A stretch of DNA of 64,000 nucleotides, taken from Methylophilales bacterium MBRSF5 (GTDB lineage Bacteria > Pseudomonadota > Gammaproteobacteria > Burkholderiales > Methylophilaceae). The notes beneath the pieces are model-generated. The model searched no databases and was not told the origin of the DNA. It saw nothing but the letters and a program-made list of their open reading frames with translations. The DNA is taken from assembly GCA_001044335.1 (NCBI GenBank), contig CP011001.1:930001-994000 (forward strand). The letters are read 5' to 3'. Shown in pieces: positions 7,618-17,496 of the stretch (its first letter is position 1; each line of letters opens with the position of its first letter). Both the position numbers and the translations under genes were made by a program.

Positions 7618-8331
7618 ATGAAAAAGAAAATTGTCATTATTGATGATGATCGAAAAATTCGGGACCTCATTAAACAGTATTTAAAAGACCAAGGATTTGA
7701 TTGCTCTGGTGGTGAGCATGGAAAAGACTTGGAAAAAATACTTCAAAAAACAACCCCAGATCTTATTATCTTAGACTTGATGTTGCCTGACGAAAATGGC
7801 TTAGATATTTGTAAACGACTCAGGGTAAATAAAATCAAAACTCCGATTATCATGTTAACCGCCAAAGGTGATGAAGTGGATCGCATTATCGGACTTGAGA
7901 TGGGGGCGGATGATTATTTACCGAAACCTTTTAATCCTAGGGAGTTGTTGGCAAGAATTAATTCTATATTTAGAAGACATGAGATGGAGCTCTCTGAAAA
8001 GACTCATGAAGCGTCAGGCAAAACTATTCAATTTGATGACTTTGAATTTAATCCCCAAGAAAGAACGTTGAAGAAAGGTAAAAAAGAAATTGATCTTACA
8101 AGTGGTGAATTTAGCTTACTAAAAGTTTTTATCGAAAATGCTAATCAACCATTGAGTCGTGATCAAATTATGCAACTAGCTAAAGGTAAGGAGCTGGATG
8201 TATTTGATCGCAGTATTGATGTACAAATATCCAGAATTAGAAAACTAATTGAAGAGGACCCCAATAAACCGAAATACCTCAAAACTAAATGGGGTTTTGG
8301 TTACGTATTCGAATTAACTAACGTTAAATGA
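7618..8331 (+). CDS. ompR: OmpR-family two-component response regulator
   Basis: 237 residues: a receiver domain (1-120) with acidic Asp9-Asp11, phospho-acceptor Asp53 in IILDLMLPDENG and Lys103 in LPKPF, then a winged-helix DNA-binding domain (about 135-232) with SIDVQISRIRKLIEED and WGFGYVF. It overlaps the following kinase gene by 4 bases (ATGA). The pairing and order match OmpR/EnvZ in Betaproteobacteria, but the signal and targets here are not known. Phased repeats upstream suggest autoregulation. Confidence 0.9.
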   Translation: MKKKIVIIDDDRKIRDLIKQYLKDQGFDCSGGEHGKDLEKILQKTTPDLIILDLMLPDENGLDICKRLRVNKIKTPIIMLTAKGDEVDRIIGLEMGADDYLPKPFNPRELLARINSIFRRHEMELSEKTHEASGKTIQFDDFEFNPQERTLKKGKKEIDLTSGEFSLLKVFIENANQPLSRDQIMQLAKGKELDVFDRSIDVQISRIRKLIEEDPNKPKYLKTKWGFGYVFELTNVK

Positions 8332-9662
8332 CCCTATTCCCCAAAAATCTTCTCAATAGATTAATTTTAATTATTGCCTCACTAATTATTGTTTCTCAAT
8401 TAATCACAATCAAAGTTTTTGATTATTTTGAAATGGAGCCGAGAGCTGAGTCCTTGGCTCAAGAAATAAGCACTATCGTAAAATATACCAAGGCAGCCAT
8501 TCAAAGTGCCTATCCATCCACCCGGCTCGATCTTTTGCAATCATTATCGAAAATGAGCGATGTTAAAATCGTGCCAGCCTACTATTTTGAAAACATTAAA
8601 CCACTTCCAGATGAAATATTTTTAACGATGGTAGTTAAAAAAATCAAGCAGGACTTGGGTGAGGATACCATTGTGACTTTAAATCATTATGACATCCCAG
8701 GCATTTGGGTTTCATTTGAAATTGGTGACGGGTTATTCTGGGCTGTTATACCTCGTAATGTTTTTGACAGGCCCTTTCCGTGGCACTGGATTGGTTGGGG
8801 TATCGTTGTCTTTCTTGTTTCAATCTCTGGGGCTTATTTTTTAACCACACGGATTAACAAGCCGTTAAATTTACTTATTAATGCAACTAGTAAATTAAAA
8901 AAAGGGTTGCCCTTTAAAAAAATTCCGGAAGATACTGCAACCGAATTTAAAGAAGTAACAAAAGCATTTAACGAAATGGCTTCTAATTTAGCGAAAAGTG
9001 AAAATGAGAGAAGATTCATCATGGGAAGTGTTTCTCATGACATTAGGACTCCGCTAACAAGAATGAAACTAAGTCTAGAAATGTTGCCAGAAAAGTCAGC
9101 GTTTTTGAAAGAGAGCATGGATCAGGATATAGATGAAATCAATCAGATTATTAATCAATTTTTAGACTTCGTTCGTGGTTTTGATGATGAGCCAATAAGC
9201 TCCTTAAATTTTGGTAATTTCTTAACAGAGATAAAAAAACAACACGCCATCTTGGGTCACGATTTAAAAATTTCAAAAATTACTCGATCGAAAGATATAC
9301 CTAAAAATCTATTCATTGATGTCAGGCCTTTAGCATTTAAAAGGCTATTTGATAATCTAATCAATAATGGGGTTAAATTTTCTAAATCCAACAAAATTGA
9401 ATTAGTGGCCAAGCTTTATAATGAAAAAATAGTAATCAATGTTCTTGATAATGGTCCTGGAATTCCTAAGGCTCAAAGAGAGAAGCTGTTGGAGCCTTTT
9501 GAAAGACTGGATCAAGCAAGAGGCTCGATTGGTGGATCAGGCTTAGGTTTGGCAATTGCAAATAGGATTGTTATGGTTCATAACGGCAAAATGGAATTAA
9601 TTAACAGAAGAACGGGTGGGTTAAACGTTAAACTTACCTTTCCTCTTATTAAAGCTAATTAA
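8328..9662 (+). CDS. envZ: EnvZ-like sensor histidine kinase
   Basis: 444 residues: TM1 (about 10-28), a periplasmic domain of about 120 residues, TM2 (about 153-172), HAMP (173-225), a dimerisation/phosphoacceptor helix with SHDIRTPLTRMKL (His237) and an HATPase domain with N box FDNLINNGVKFS, G1 DNGPGIP and G2 GGSGLGLAI. It is a complete inner-membrane kinase partnered with the regulator just upstream. Its 3' end overlaps cysG by 8 bases tail to tail. The EnvZ name rests on pairing and architecture. Confidence 0.88.
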   Translation: MTLFPKNLLNRLILIIASLIIVSQLITIKVFDYFEMEPRAESLAQEISTIVKYTKAAIQSAYPSTRLDLLQSLSKMSDVKIVPAYYFENIKPLPDEIFLTMVVKKIKQDLGEDTIVTLNHYDIPGIWVSFEIGDGLFWAVIPRNVFDRPFPWHWIGWGIVVFLVSISGAYFLTTRINKPLNLLINATSKLKKGLPFKKIPEDTATEFKEVTKAFNEMASNLAKSENERRFIMGSVSHDIRTPLTRMKLSLEMLPEKSAFLKESMDQDIDEINQIINQFLDFVRGFDDEPISSLNFGNFLTEIKKQHAILGHDLKISKITRSKDIPKNLFIDVRPLAFKRLFDNLINNGVKFSKSNKIELVAKLYNEKIVINVLDNGPGIPKAQREKLLEPFERLDQARGSIGGSGLGLAIANRIVMVHNGKMELINRRTGGLNVKLTFPLIKAN

Positions 9663-11028
9663 ACCACTTCATTGTTTTTCTTAATTTGACCACCTCACCA
9701 ATAATTATAATAACCGGTGATTGAATATCAGTTTTAAGAATTTTTGAGTTGACTCTAGAGATTGTACTCACCACCACTTTTTGATTATCTGTGGTTCCCT
9801 CCTGAACTAAAGCAATTGGCATATTTTTCCTCATTCCAGAATCTATTAGATTTTGGGTAATAATTGGTAATGCATTTAAGCCCATATAAATTACGATAGT
9901 TTGATTTTCTTGAGTCAAATTATCCCAATTAATGTTTAGCGTTCCATTTTTTTCATGCCCAGTGATAAAAATACAGGATTGTGAATAATCTCGATGAGTT
10001 AGAGGAATACCGGCATAAGCTGAGACTCCGGTGGCTGCTGTAATTCCAGGTACCACCTGAAATTTTATATTTTTAGCCATCAGTTCAGAAATTTCCTCCC
10101 CTCCTCTTCCGAACATAAAAGGGTCGCCGCCTTTTAACCTTAGGACTCTCAACCCTTTTTTTGCATAATTGACTAACAGTTTATTAATCTCTTTTTGCTC
10201 AATGGTATGGTTATTTCTTAATTTGCCAGCATAAATCATATGTGCATCACGCCTTACAAGTTCGAGAATTTCTTTTGAAACTAAATTATCATAAATACAT
10301 ACATCAGCTTTTTGGATCAGATGAAGTGCCCTTAATGTCAATAACTCAGGATCACCTGGACCAGCACCAACGAGAAATACTTCTCCACTTTTTTTATTTC
10401 TTAGAGTCTTGATTAGCTGATTGGATAACTTAGTTAGATTTGATTTAGTTATATTTTTCTTAGTTGCAAAAGCATCAAAAAATAACTCCCAGAAAATTCT
10501 CCTTTTATTAAATTGTGAAAATGAACGTATGACCTTTTCCCTGATAGACGAAGAAAAATCAATTAATTGCTTGGTCGATTGTGGAAGTAGTGTTTCAAAT
10601 TTTTCTCTTAAGTTTCTAGCAAAGACTGGGGCGCTGCCACCGGTTGATATTGCTATCACCAAATCGCCCCTTTCTACAATAGAGCCAAAAGTGCATGTGC
10701 AGAGTTCTGGCTGGTCAACCACATTTATTAATATGTTATTTTTCTTTGCAAAATTAAATAATTTTTTATTAATTTGCTTGTTATCAGTCGCGGCTATGAT
10801 TAATGAGTAGTTGCTACCCAGAGAGTTAATATCAAGACTCTGTTTTATCTTTTTTAATTTTTTTTTACTAATTAATTGTTCAACATTATGAGAAAAGTTT
10901 CTTGCTAAAACTTCCACATTGGCATTGGCTTTAATGATTAAGTTAATTTTCCTCTCAGCAATGTCTCCCCCACCTACAACCAGTACAGGTAATTTATCAA
11001 GATTTACAAAGAGTGGAAAACGTTTCAT
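9655..11028 (-). CDS. cysG: Siroheme synthase CysG (multifunctional)
   Basis: Converts uroporphyrinogen III to siroheme for sulfite and nitrite reductases. The N-terminal part is the NAD-dependent precorrin-2 dehydrogenase/ferrochelatase (VVGGGDIAERKI near the start; STGGSAPVFARNLREK about 125-140). The C-terminal part is the SAM-dependent uroporphyrinogen methyltransferase (GAGPGDPELLTLRAL, GGDPFMFGRGGEE). The ATG at 11028 is preferred over an in-frame TTG two codons upstream. About 457 residues, the full-length fused form. Confidence 0.95.
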   Translation of the reverse strand: MKRFPLFVNLDKLPVLVVGGGDIAERKINLIIKANANVEVLARNFSHNVEQLISKKKLKKIKQSLDINSLGSNYSLIIAATDNKQINKKLFNFAKKNNILINVVDQPELCTCTFGSIVERGDLVIAISTGGSAPVFARNLREKFETLLPQSTKQLIDFSSSIREKVIRSFSQFNKRRIFWELFFDAFATKKNITKSNLTKLSNQLIKTLRNKKSGEVFLVGAGPGDPELLTLRALHLIQKADVCIYDNLVSKEILELVRRDAHMIYAGKLRNNHTIEQKEINKLLVNYAKKGLRVLRLKGGDPFMFGRGGEEISELMAKNIKFQVVPGITAATGVSAYAGIPLTHRDYSQSCIFITGHEKNGTLNINWDNLTQENQTIVIYMGLNALPIITQNLIDSGMRKNMPIALVQEGTTDNQKVVVSTISRVNSKILKTDIQSPVIIIIGEVVKLRKTMKWFN

Positions 11029-11036
11029 AACCAATG

Positions 11037-11064
11037 TTAACTTTAAGGTGTAATAATTTATAAT
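11037..11064 (+). promoter_or_regulatory. Promoter of the miaB operon
   Basis: TTAACT (11037-11042) and TATAAT (11059-11064) are spaced by 16 bases, 28 bases before the miaB ATG. A perfect 6-bp inverted repeat, ATCTAT-AAAA-ATAGAT, follows at 11069-11084 in the leader. It probably drives the long forward run starting with miaB. Confidence 0.5.
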
Positions 11065-11092
11065 GATAATCTATAAAAATAGATAATTAAAA

Positions 11093-12409
11093 ATGACAAA
11101 AAAAATATTTATTAAAACGTATGGCTGTCAGATGAATGAGTATGATTCTGATCAAATATCTAACTTAATGGGCAAGATGGATAGTTATCAATCAACTGAT
11201 CAAGTTGAAGATGCAGATCTCGTGGTTTTGAATACATGTTCAATCCGTGAAAAAGCAGAAGATAAAGTTTATGGACAGCTTGGAAGATTAAGAGAATTAA
11301 AAAATAAAAAACCAACAATGAAAATTGCAGTAGGTGGTTGTGTTGCTTCCCAAGAAGGCGAAAATATTATCAAACGTGCTCCCTATGTCGATTTGGTATT
11401 TGGTCCTCAAACTCTTCATAAAATCCCATCACTATTAAAAGAAAATGAAAGAGCTGGTTCAGCTCAAATAGATATTAGTTTTCCTGCTATTGAAAAATTT
11501 GATCAGCTGCCCCAGGTCAAATCTAATGGGCCATCTGCCTACGTATCTATCATGGAAGGTTGTAGCAAATATTGTTCTTTCTGTGTTGTTCCTTATACTC
11601 GAGGTGAAGAAGTCTCTAGGCCAGCCGAAGATATTATTGAAGAGATCCTGCGACTGACTCAACAGGGAGTGATTGAATTAAATCTTCTAGGTCAGAATGT
11701 GAATGCCTATCGATATAAAGACAAAAAAGGCTTCGAATATGATTTCGCGGAACTAATAAACCTTATATCAGAAATTGATGAAATTAAGCGAATACGCTTC
11801 ACTACTTCACATCCAAATGAAATGAATGACACATTGATAGAGTGTTTTCAAAAAAATCATAAATTAGCAAATTTTATCCACCTGCCCATCCAGTCTGGTT
11901 CAGATCGTATATTGTCTGCGATGAAAAGAAACTACTTGTATCTTGAATACAAGCAAATTATAAAAAAATTGAAAGCTGCGTCTCCCAATATCCTAATATC
12001 CTCAGATTTTATTGTCGGCTTTCCAGGAGAAACAGATCAAGACCACCAGCAAACAATTAAAGCAATTAAAGAAATAGATTTTGACTATAGCTATAGTTTT
12101 TTATATAGCGCTAGACCCGGCACGCCTGCCTCTTATCTAAAAGATTCTACAAATGAAGAAATTAAAAAAGATAGGTTGCAAGAGATTCAAAGCTTAATTA
12201 ATGAGCAAGGTAAAAATCATACCCATGCCCTAATGAATAGCGAACAAAGAGTACTCATCGATGAAAAAGTTGATGACATCACTTTTAAAGGTAAAACAGA
12301 TAATAATCGAATTATTGAAATTAAGACTAAACAAGATATTTTGAATCAAATGGTGAAAGTTAAAGTCATTAAAACAACTGATAAAAGAATTATTGGAGAA
12401 CTAGTTTAA
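11093..12409 (+). CDS. miaB: tRNA-2-methylthio-N6-isopentenyladenosine synthase MiaB
   Basis: A radical-SAM methylthiotransferase that modifies A37 of tRNAs reading UNN codons. The 438 residues show the N-terminal cluster-binding cysteines in KTYGCQMNEYDS, LNTCSIREKAEDK and VGGCVASQEG, the radical SAM CxxxCxxC in MEGCSKYCSFC, and a C-terminal TRAM domain (about 375-438). The order miaB-phoH-ybeY-corC-lnt is conserved in Proteobacteria. The stop is directly followed by the TTG start of phoH. Confidence 0.97.
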   Translation: MTKKIFIKTYGCQMNEYDSDQISNLMGKMDSYQSTDQVEDADLVVLNTCSIREKAEDKVYGQLGRLRELKNKKPTMKIAVGGCVASQEGENIIKRAPYVDLVFGPQTLHKIPSLLKENERAGSAQIDISFPAIEKFDQLPQVKSNGPSAYVSIMEGCSKYCSFCVVPYTRGEEVSRPAEDIIEEILRLTQQGVIELNLLGQNVNAYRYKDKKGFEYDFAELINLISEIDEIKRIRFTTSHPNEMNDTLIECFQKNHKLANFIHLPIQSGSDRILSAMKRNYLYLEYKQIIKKLKAASPNILISSDFIVGFPGETDQDHQQTIKAIKEIDFDYSYSFLYSARPGTPASYLKDSTNEEIKKDRLQEIQSLINEQGKNHTHALMNSEQRVLIDEKVDDITFKGKTDNNRIIEIKTKQDILNQMVKVKVIKTTDKRIIGELV

Positions 12410-13348
12410 TTGACAACTACATTCATACTTGAACCTGAGAATAACAAACAACTTATCAATACCTGCGGCCCACTGGATGAGAACATCCAACAAATTGCAA
12501 AAAATCTTAATATAAAAATCTCAAGAAAAGGTTTTCAATTCTCTTTAACTGGAGCTGATCAAAAAATAAAAATAGCATCTGATATGCTTCAGCATTTTTA
12601 TTTAAAAGCAAAAACACCCATTACCTTAGAAGATATTCAGCTTAGCCTGGTAAGCATTAATGAAGATAAACATGCAGAGAATATTGAATTAATTGAGCTA
12701 AAAACAAAGAAAAATGATTTACAAGGAAGAACGCCGCGCCAGCAAAGTTACCTTAAGCTTATTCAAGAAAATGACATTAACTTTGGCATTGGTCCAGCTG
12801 GAACTGGAAAAACATACCTTGCTGTTGCTTCAGCTATTGATGCGTTAAATCGTGAAAAAATAAAAAGAATTATCTTGGTTCGACCAGCAGTTGAGGCAGG
12901 TGAAAAATTGGGATTTCTTCCAGGCGACCTTGCGCAAAAAGTTGATCCTTACCTAAGACCCTTGTACGATGCATTATACGATTTAGGTGGTTATGAAACA
13001 GTGGACAAGTGGTTTGAGAAACAAATTGTTGAAATTGCTCCATTAGCTTATATGCGAGGACGAACACTAAATCAAAGCTTTATTATTCTTGATGAAGCTC
13101 AAAATACCACACCTGAGCAAATGAAAATGTTTCTGACTAGGATTGGCTTTGGTACTAAAGCGGTAATTACTGGAGACATTACTCAAATTGATCTGACTAA
13201 AGGACAAAAAAGTGGGCTATTGGAAATTGAGAAAGTGCTCAAGGATATTAAAGGTATTTCCTTTACCAAGTTTCAATCCAAGGATGTAGTGAGGCACCCT
13301 ATTGTGCAGAAAATCATCGATGCCTACGACAAAATAGAAAATGATTAG
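12410..13348 (+). CDS. ybeZ: PhoH-like ATPase (YbeZ)
   Basis: 312 residues with a P-loop GIGPAGTGKTYLAV (about 125-138), Walker B LDEAQNTTPEQ and the PhoH-specific TGDITQIDL. The family is an RNA-associated NTPase that works with YbeY in rRNA and ribosome maturation. Translation starts at TTG immediately after the miaB stop, without a gap, and the end overlaps ybeY by 8 bases, so the three are coupled. Confidence 0.93.
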   Translation: MTTTFILEPENNKQLINTCGPLDENIQQIAKNLNIKISRKGFQFSLTGADQKIKIASDMLQHFYLKAKTPITLEDIQLSLVSINEDKHAENIELIELKTKKNDLQGRTPRQQSYLKLIQENDINFGIGPAGTGKTYLAVASAIDALNREKIKRIILVRPAVEAGEKLGFLPGDLAQKVDPYLRPLYDALYDLGGYETVDKWFEKQIVEIAPLAYMRGRTLNQSFIILDEAQNTTPEQMKMFLTRIGFGTKAVITGDITQIDLTKGQKSGLLEIEKVLKDIKGISFTKFQSKDVVRHPIVQKIIDAYDKIEND

Positions 13349-13775
13349 AGTCCATATTCAAGACATCATTAATAAGAAAAATGCTCTAACAGGTCCTATA
13401 TGTAAAAAAATTTTTTCATCTGTTTGGAAAAAAGAGGCTGAAATCACAATTAGAATCACCACTGCTTCAGAATCTCAAGAATTAAACCATCATTATCGAA
13501 ATCAAAACAAGCCAACCAATATACTGTCATTTAATATAGAATCAAATAGATCATTGATCGGAGATCTTGTTCTTTGTCACGATATTGTAAAAAAAGAAGC
13601 TAAAGAACAAAATAAAAAAATAAAGGATCATTATATTCACCTTGTATTACACGGTTTTTTACATTTGATGGGGCATGATCACATCAATGAAAAAGATCAA
13701 CTTATAATGGAAAAAATTGAAATTAAAACTTTGAGATTATTTAATATTCAAAACCCTTATATATCCAATGATTAA
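13341..13775 (+). CDS. ybeY: Endoribonuclease YbeY (rRNA maturation factor)
   Basis: A single-strand-specific metallo-RNase for 16S rRNA 3' end maturation and ribosome quality control. The 144 residues carry the zinc motif HGFLHLMGHDH (His104, His108, His114). The preceding segment NKPTNILSF matches the family. It overlaps phoH upstream and corC downstream by 8 bases each. Confidence 0.95.
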   Translation: MIRVHIQDIINKKNALTGPICKKIFSSVWKKEAEITIRITTASESQELNHHYRNQNKPTNILSFNIESNRSLIGDLVLCHDIVKKEAKEQNKKIKDHYIHLVLHGFLHLMGHDHINEKDQLIMEKIEIKTLRLFNIQNPYISND

Positions 13776-14610
13776 AAAAGATAAGCTTAAAATAATTCCA
13801 AAATTATTAAAACGAATTATTCAACCAAAAACTAAAGAAGAGCTATTAATTCTGCTGCAAAAGTCATACCAGGCTAATCTAATAGATTCAGATTCACTCA
13901 TGATGCTGGAGGGTGTTCTAGGAATTTCTGATATGCAGGCAAGAGATATAATGATCCCACGCTCACAAGTGTCATTTATTAATATAAATGACAGTATCGA
14001 TGTAATTATTGATACTGCTCTTCATACAGCTCATTCCAGATTTCCTGTCATTGATGAAGACAATAATAACGTCATTGGTATTCTTTTAGCCAAAGACCTA
14101 GTGAGGCTAAATAAAGAAAAAGATCTTGATTTACGCGACATTCTAAGACCGCCAGTATATATTCCAGAATCTAAAAAACTTAATGTTCTGCTCAAAGAAT
14201 TTAGAAGTAATCGCAATCATATTGCAATTGTGGTGGATGAATATGCAGGCATTGCAGGAATCTTAACCATTGAGGATGTACTTGAGCAAATTGTTGGCGA
14301 GATTGAAGATGAGTTTGACTACGATGAAAATGAGGATAATATCATTCAAGAAGAGACTGCTACCATTCGAATTAAAGCCTCAACCGAGCTTGAAGAATTT
14401 AACGAATTTTTTAAAACGAATTATCCTATTAACGAATATCAAACCGTTGGAGGGTTAGTGATTTCAAAACTGGGCCACTTGCCAAAAAAAAATGAGCCTA
14501 TCCATTTTGATGGATTTGACATTGAAGTTCTTCGAAGAGATAGCAGGCGCTTATATCTCTTAAGATTTTCAGTCAATCTGGATCAGATAGATCAAGATAT
14601 TTTGAACTAA
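13768..14610 (+). CDS. corC: CorC/YbeX-like CBS-domain protein
   Basis: 280 residues: a short N-terminal region, two CBS domains (about 55-180, with MIPRSQVSFI and VVDEYAGIAGILTIEDVLEQIVGE) and a C-terminal CorC_HlyC domain. It is soluble and lacks the DUF21 membrane part. YbeX/CorC proteins are linked to Mg2+/Co2+ efflux and to ribosome metabolism, and the position after ybeY is conserved. Confidence 0.92.
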   Translation: MIKKDKLKIIPKLLKRIIQPKTKEELLILLQKSYQANLIDSDSLMMLEGVLGISDMQARDIMIPRSQVSFININDSIDVIIDTALHTAHSRFPVIDEDNNNVIGILLAKDLVRLNKEKDLDLRDILRPPVYIPESKKLNVLLKEFRSNRNHIAIVVDEYAGIAGILTIEDVLEQIVGEIEDEFDYDENEDNIIQEETATIRIKASTELEEFNEFFKTNYPINEYQTVGGLVISKLGHLPKKNEPIHFDGFDIEVLRRDSRRLYLLRFSVNLDQIDQDILN

Positions 14611-14661
14611 TAATGGGCCTATTTGCCAGATATTATTAATCAATAATTATCATACTACCTA

Positions 14662-15063
14662 ATGAAAAAAATAATATTTTTGATCCTTTTTTTCTCCCTC
14701 TCTTCTTTTGCCGATGAGGATATTTCGATCTCTGAAGCTCCCCTGGTGGATGAGCTGCCAGTGAATGAATTGGAATTTGTTGATACTATCGGACTCCTAA
14801 CTCCGGCTGAAGTTGAAAAAATACTGGGAGAACCAAAAAAGATTGTTAATATTACTTTAGAATCATCAAAAGAAGTTATCGCTTCATCTTGGTATTATGA
14901 AAACATTAATACCGATCATAGTGGAAATTATTATCCAATCACGGAGATTGATATCGTTGACGGTTATATTGAGTCTGTAGTGTTTTTAAACTCAGATATG
15001 GATGAAATTGATCGTGTTGAAGGTCAGAAATACGATATTAAAAGACCTGAAAAAGTTTTCTAA
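14662..15063 (+). CDS. Small exported protein of unknown function
   Basis: 133 residues with a signal peptide (KKIIFLILFFSLSSFA, cleavage near residue 17). A middle segment, LTPAEVEKILGEPKKIV followed by SSWYYEN and a strand-rich end, resembles the compact alpha-beta fold of SmpA/BamE-like proteins, but there is no lipobox cysteine. It is inserted between corC and lnt, usually adjacent genes. I do not recognise the family with confidence. Confidence 0.6.
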   Translation: MKKIIFLILFFSLSSFADEDISISEAPLVDELPVNELEFVDTIGLLTPAEVEKILGEPKKIVNITLESSKEVIASSWYYENINTDHSGNYYPITEIDIVDGYIESVVFLNSDMDEIDRVEGQKYDIKRPEKVF

Positions 15064-15092
15064 AAAATAATTCACAAATGTAAAATAGCTAG

Positions 15093-16574
15093 ATGACTTC
15101 TAGCTTGCATTTAATATGGGCATGTTTACTTGGCTCAATTTTTGTTTTTTCATTTCTGCCCTTTGATCTTTTTTTTCTTCCTTATCTTATTTTTCCAGCA
15201 TTTTTTTTCTTATTAGATCAAAGTGACAAAAAATTAGCCACAACCCTTCTTTTTGGATTTTTCTTTTTTTCCACTGGACTTTATTGGTTAATTCTATGTA
15301 TTAATAATTATGGAGGTGCGAGTCTCACGAATGCAGTTATCATTTGTTCCATTTTTTATATTTTTTTAAGTCTTTTTTTTCTGCCTTTTGCTTTTTTTAA
15401 AAAAGTAAGTCTTTTATCAGCCATAGCTTTATTCGTAATCCTGGAAATAATCAGAGAATATCTTTTTACAGGGTTTCCCTGGCTTTCAATTGGATTTTCC
15501 CAAACAAATAACCCCTTAGTTAATAATTATTATGAAATCATAGGAAGCCACGGAGTGTCCTTGGTAGTTCTAATAATAAGCGCCCTTTTGTATATTTCTT
15601 TTCTTAATAAAAGTAAAAGAAAATTATCGTTATTTCTTATTGCATTTATTATTTCGACAAACTTCTTAATACATTTACTTAAGCCCGAACCTACGATTGA
15701 AAATAATAATTTAAATATTTCTCTTCTCCAGGGAAATATAAGCCAATCAATAAAGTGGGATGCAAATAGAGTTGAGGAACAGATAAATGTTTATGTTGAC
15801 CTTTTAAATCAAGCAAAAGGAGAAGTCGTAATTTTCCCTGAAACGGCTATTCCTTTGCTATATAAAAATTACCCTAAAAATTTTAATGAAGCAGTTGAAA
15901 ATAAAATTAACGAGAATAAATCAGTCATTATTGGTTCGATCTTTGAAGATAATGGACATTATCTAAATGGAGCCATAATCAAAGAAAAAAATTTTGATCA
16001 ATACTACTTTAAAGAGCACTTGGTCCCTTTTGGTGAGTATTTTCCGCTCACTGAGTACTTTGGTTTCTTTTACGAAAAAATTTTAGATATTCCTTTTTCA
16101 AATTTAACACCTCCAGAAATAAAAAATAATGTCATCAACATCAGCGATGTCAATGTGGGTTTAAATATCTGTTACGAGGATATTTTTAAAACATCTTACG
16201 ATAAATTTAACAAAGCGGATTTGTTTATTAATCTTACCAATGATGCCTGGTACGACAAATCACCAGCAGCTCATCAACATTTACAAATTGCTCAAGCAAG
16301 GGCCATGGAATATCAAAAGCCAATTGTCCGCGCTACAAATACCGGAGTGACCGCCTATATTGACGCAAAAGGGACAATACAAAATCAGTTACCCATGTTC
16401 ACCACAGGTGTTCTTGAATTGAGTGCTCAAACCAATCAATATAAAACTATTTTTGCAAAATATGGATATATTCCGCTTTACATCATATTGTTTTTTATGT
16501 TTTTCGCTAACAAAGTAACCTCATCGGCTTTATTGAAGGTTAAAAAGAAAGTAAAATCACAATCTAATTTTTAA
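15093..16574 (+). CDS. lnt: Apolipoprotein N-acyltransferase
   Basis: Adds the third acyl chain to lipoproteins at the inner membrane before Lol export. The 493 residues begin with several hydrophobic helices (about 5-195) and continue as a nitrilase-like domain with the triad region: Glu250 in FPETAIP, the Lys segment before [10 protein letters not shown], and Cys360 in NICYEDIF. A last helix lies near 460-478. Length is normal. Confidence 0.95.
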   Translation: MTSSLHLIWACLLGSIFVFSFLPFDLFFLPYLIFPAFFFLLDQSDKKLATTLLFGFFFFSTGLYWLILCINNYGGASLTNAVIICSIFYIFLSLFFLPFAFFKKVSLLSAIALFVILEIIREYLFTGFPWLSIGFSQTNNPLVNNYYEIIGSHGVSLVVLIISALLYISFLNKSKRKLSLFLIAFIISTNFLIHLLKPEPTIENNNLNISLLQGNISQSIKWDANRVEEQINVYVDLLNQAKGEVVIFPETAIPLLYKNYPKNFNEAVENKINENKSVIIGSIFEDNGHYLNGAIIKEKNFDQYYFKEHLVPFGEYFPLTEYFGFFYEKILDIPFSNLTPPEIKNNVINISDVNVGLNICYEDIFKTSYDKFNKADLFINLTNDAWYDKSPAAHQHLQIAQARAMEYQKPIVRATNTGVTAYIDAKGTIQNQLPMFTTGVLELSAQTNQYKTIFAKYGYIPLYIILFFMFFANKVTSSALLKVKKKVKSQSNF

Positions 16575-16585
16575 ATATACAAATA

Positions 16586-17494
16586 ATGACCTTTCAAGAA
16601 TTAATTTTTAAACTGCAACAATACTGGGCAAGTCAAGGCTGTGTAATTATCCAACCCTATGACCAAGAAGTAGGAGCGGGCACATCTCATACGGCAACTT
16701 TTCTTAGAGCCATTGGGCCTGAACCATGGAAAGCAGCCTATGTGCAACCTAGCCGACGGCCAAAAGATGGAAGGTATGGTGAAAATCCTAATCGCCTCCA
16801 GCATTATTATCAATTTCAGGTTGTTTTAAAACCATCTCCAGAAAATATCGTTGATTTATACATTGAATCAATTAGATCACTAGGTTTTGACCTCAATAAA
16901 AATGATTTAAGGCTTGTAGAAGATAACTGGGAAAACCCCACCCTAGGTGCCTGGGGTTTGGGCTGGGAAGTCTGGTTAAATGGAATGGAAATAACTCAAT
17001 TTACTTATTTTCAGCAAGTGGGAGGGATTTCTTGCAAACCTATCACAGGAGAAATCACATACGGCCTTGAAAGGTTAGCGATGTATATTCAAGGAGTTGA
17101 TAACGTCTTTGATCTTCAATGGAATGAGACGACAACATACCGTGATGTCTTCCTTCAAAATGAAAAGGAGCAAAGTGCTTATAACTTTGAACATAGTAAT
17201 GTCGAATTTTTACAAACAGCTTTTTCAAGTCATGAAGAACAGGCTAAGTACCTGGTTAAACAAAAGCTAGCACTCCCAGCGTATGAGCAAGTTCTAAAAG
17301 CAGCCCATACCTTCAATTTATTGGATGCCAGAGGGGTAATTAGTGTTACACAAAGAGCGAGTTATATCGGAAAAATTAGAAACATATCACGACTAGTTGC
17401 TGAGAGTTACCTCAGCAGTCGAGCAGCGTTAAAATTTCCCCTAGCTAACAAAGAGCATGCGTCTGAAGTTCTTAAAAATTTAGAGGATAACTAA
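16586..17494 (+). CDS. glyQ: Glycyl-tRNA synthetase alpha subunit
   Basis: The catalytic subunit of the bacterial alpha2beta2 glycyl-tRNA synthetase. The 302 residues show the highly conserved [14 protein letters not shown] and [17 protein letters not shown] at the N-terminus, then [18 protein letters not shown]. The beta subunit follows after 2 bases. Confidence 0.98.
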   Translation: MTFQELIFKLQQYWASQGCVIIQPYDQEVGAGTSHTATFLRAIGPEPWKAAYVQPSRRPKDGRYGENPNRLQHYYQFQVVLKPSPENIVDLYIESIRSLGFDLNKNDLRLVEDNWENPTLGAWGLGWEVWLNGMEITQFTYFQQVGGISCKPITGEITYGLERLAMYIQGVDNVFDLQWNETTTYRDVFLQNEKEQSAYNFEHSNVEFLQTAFSSHEEQAKYLVKQKLALPAYEQVLKAAHTFNLLDARGVISVTQRASYIGKIRNISRLVAESYLSSRAALKFPLANKEHASEVLKNLEDN

Positions 17495-17496
17495 GC

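Noticed and set aside
10421-10810. 129-codon plus-strand frame inside cysG
   Set aside because: It is antisense to the conserved CysG coding region and its composition is explained by that gene.
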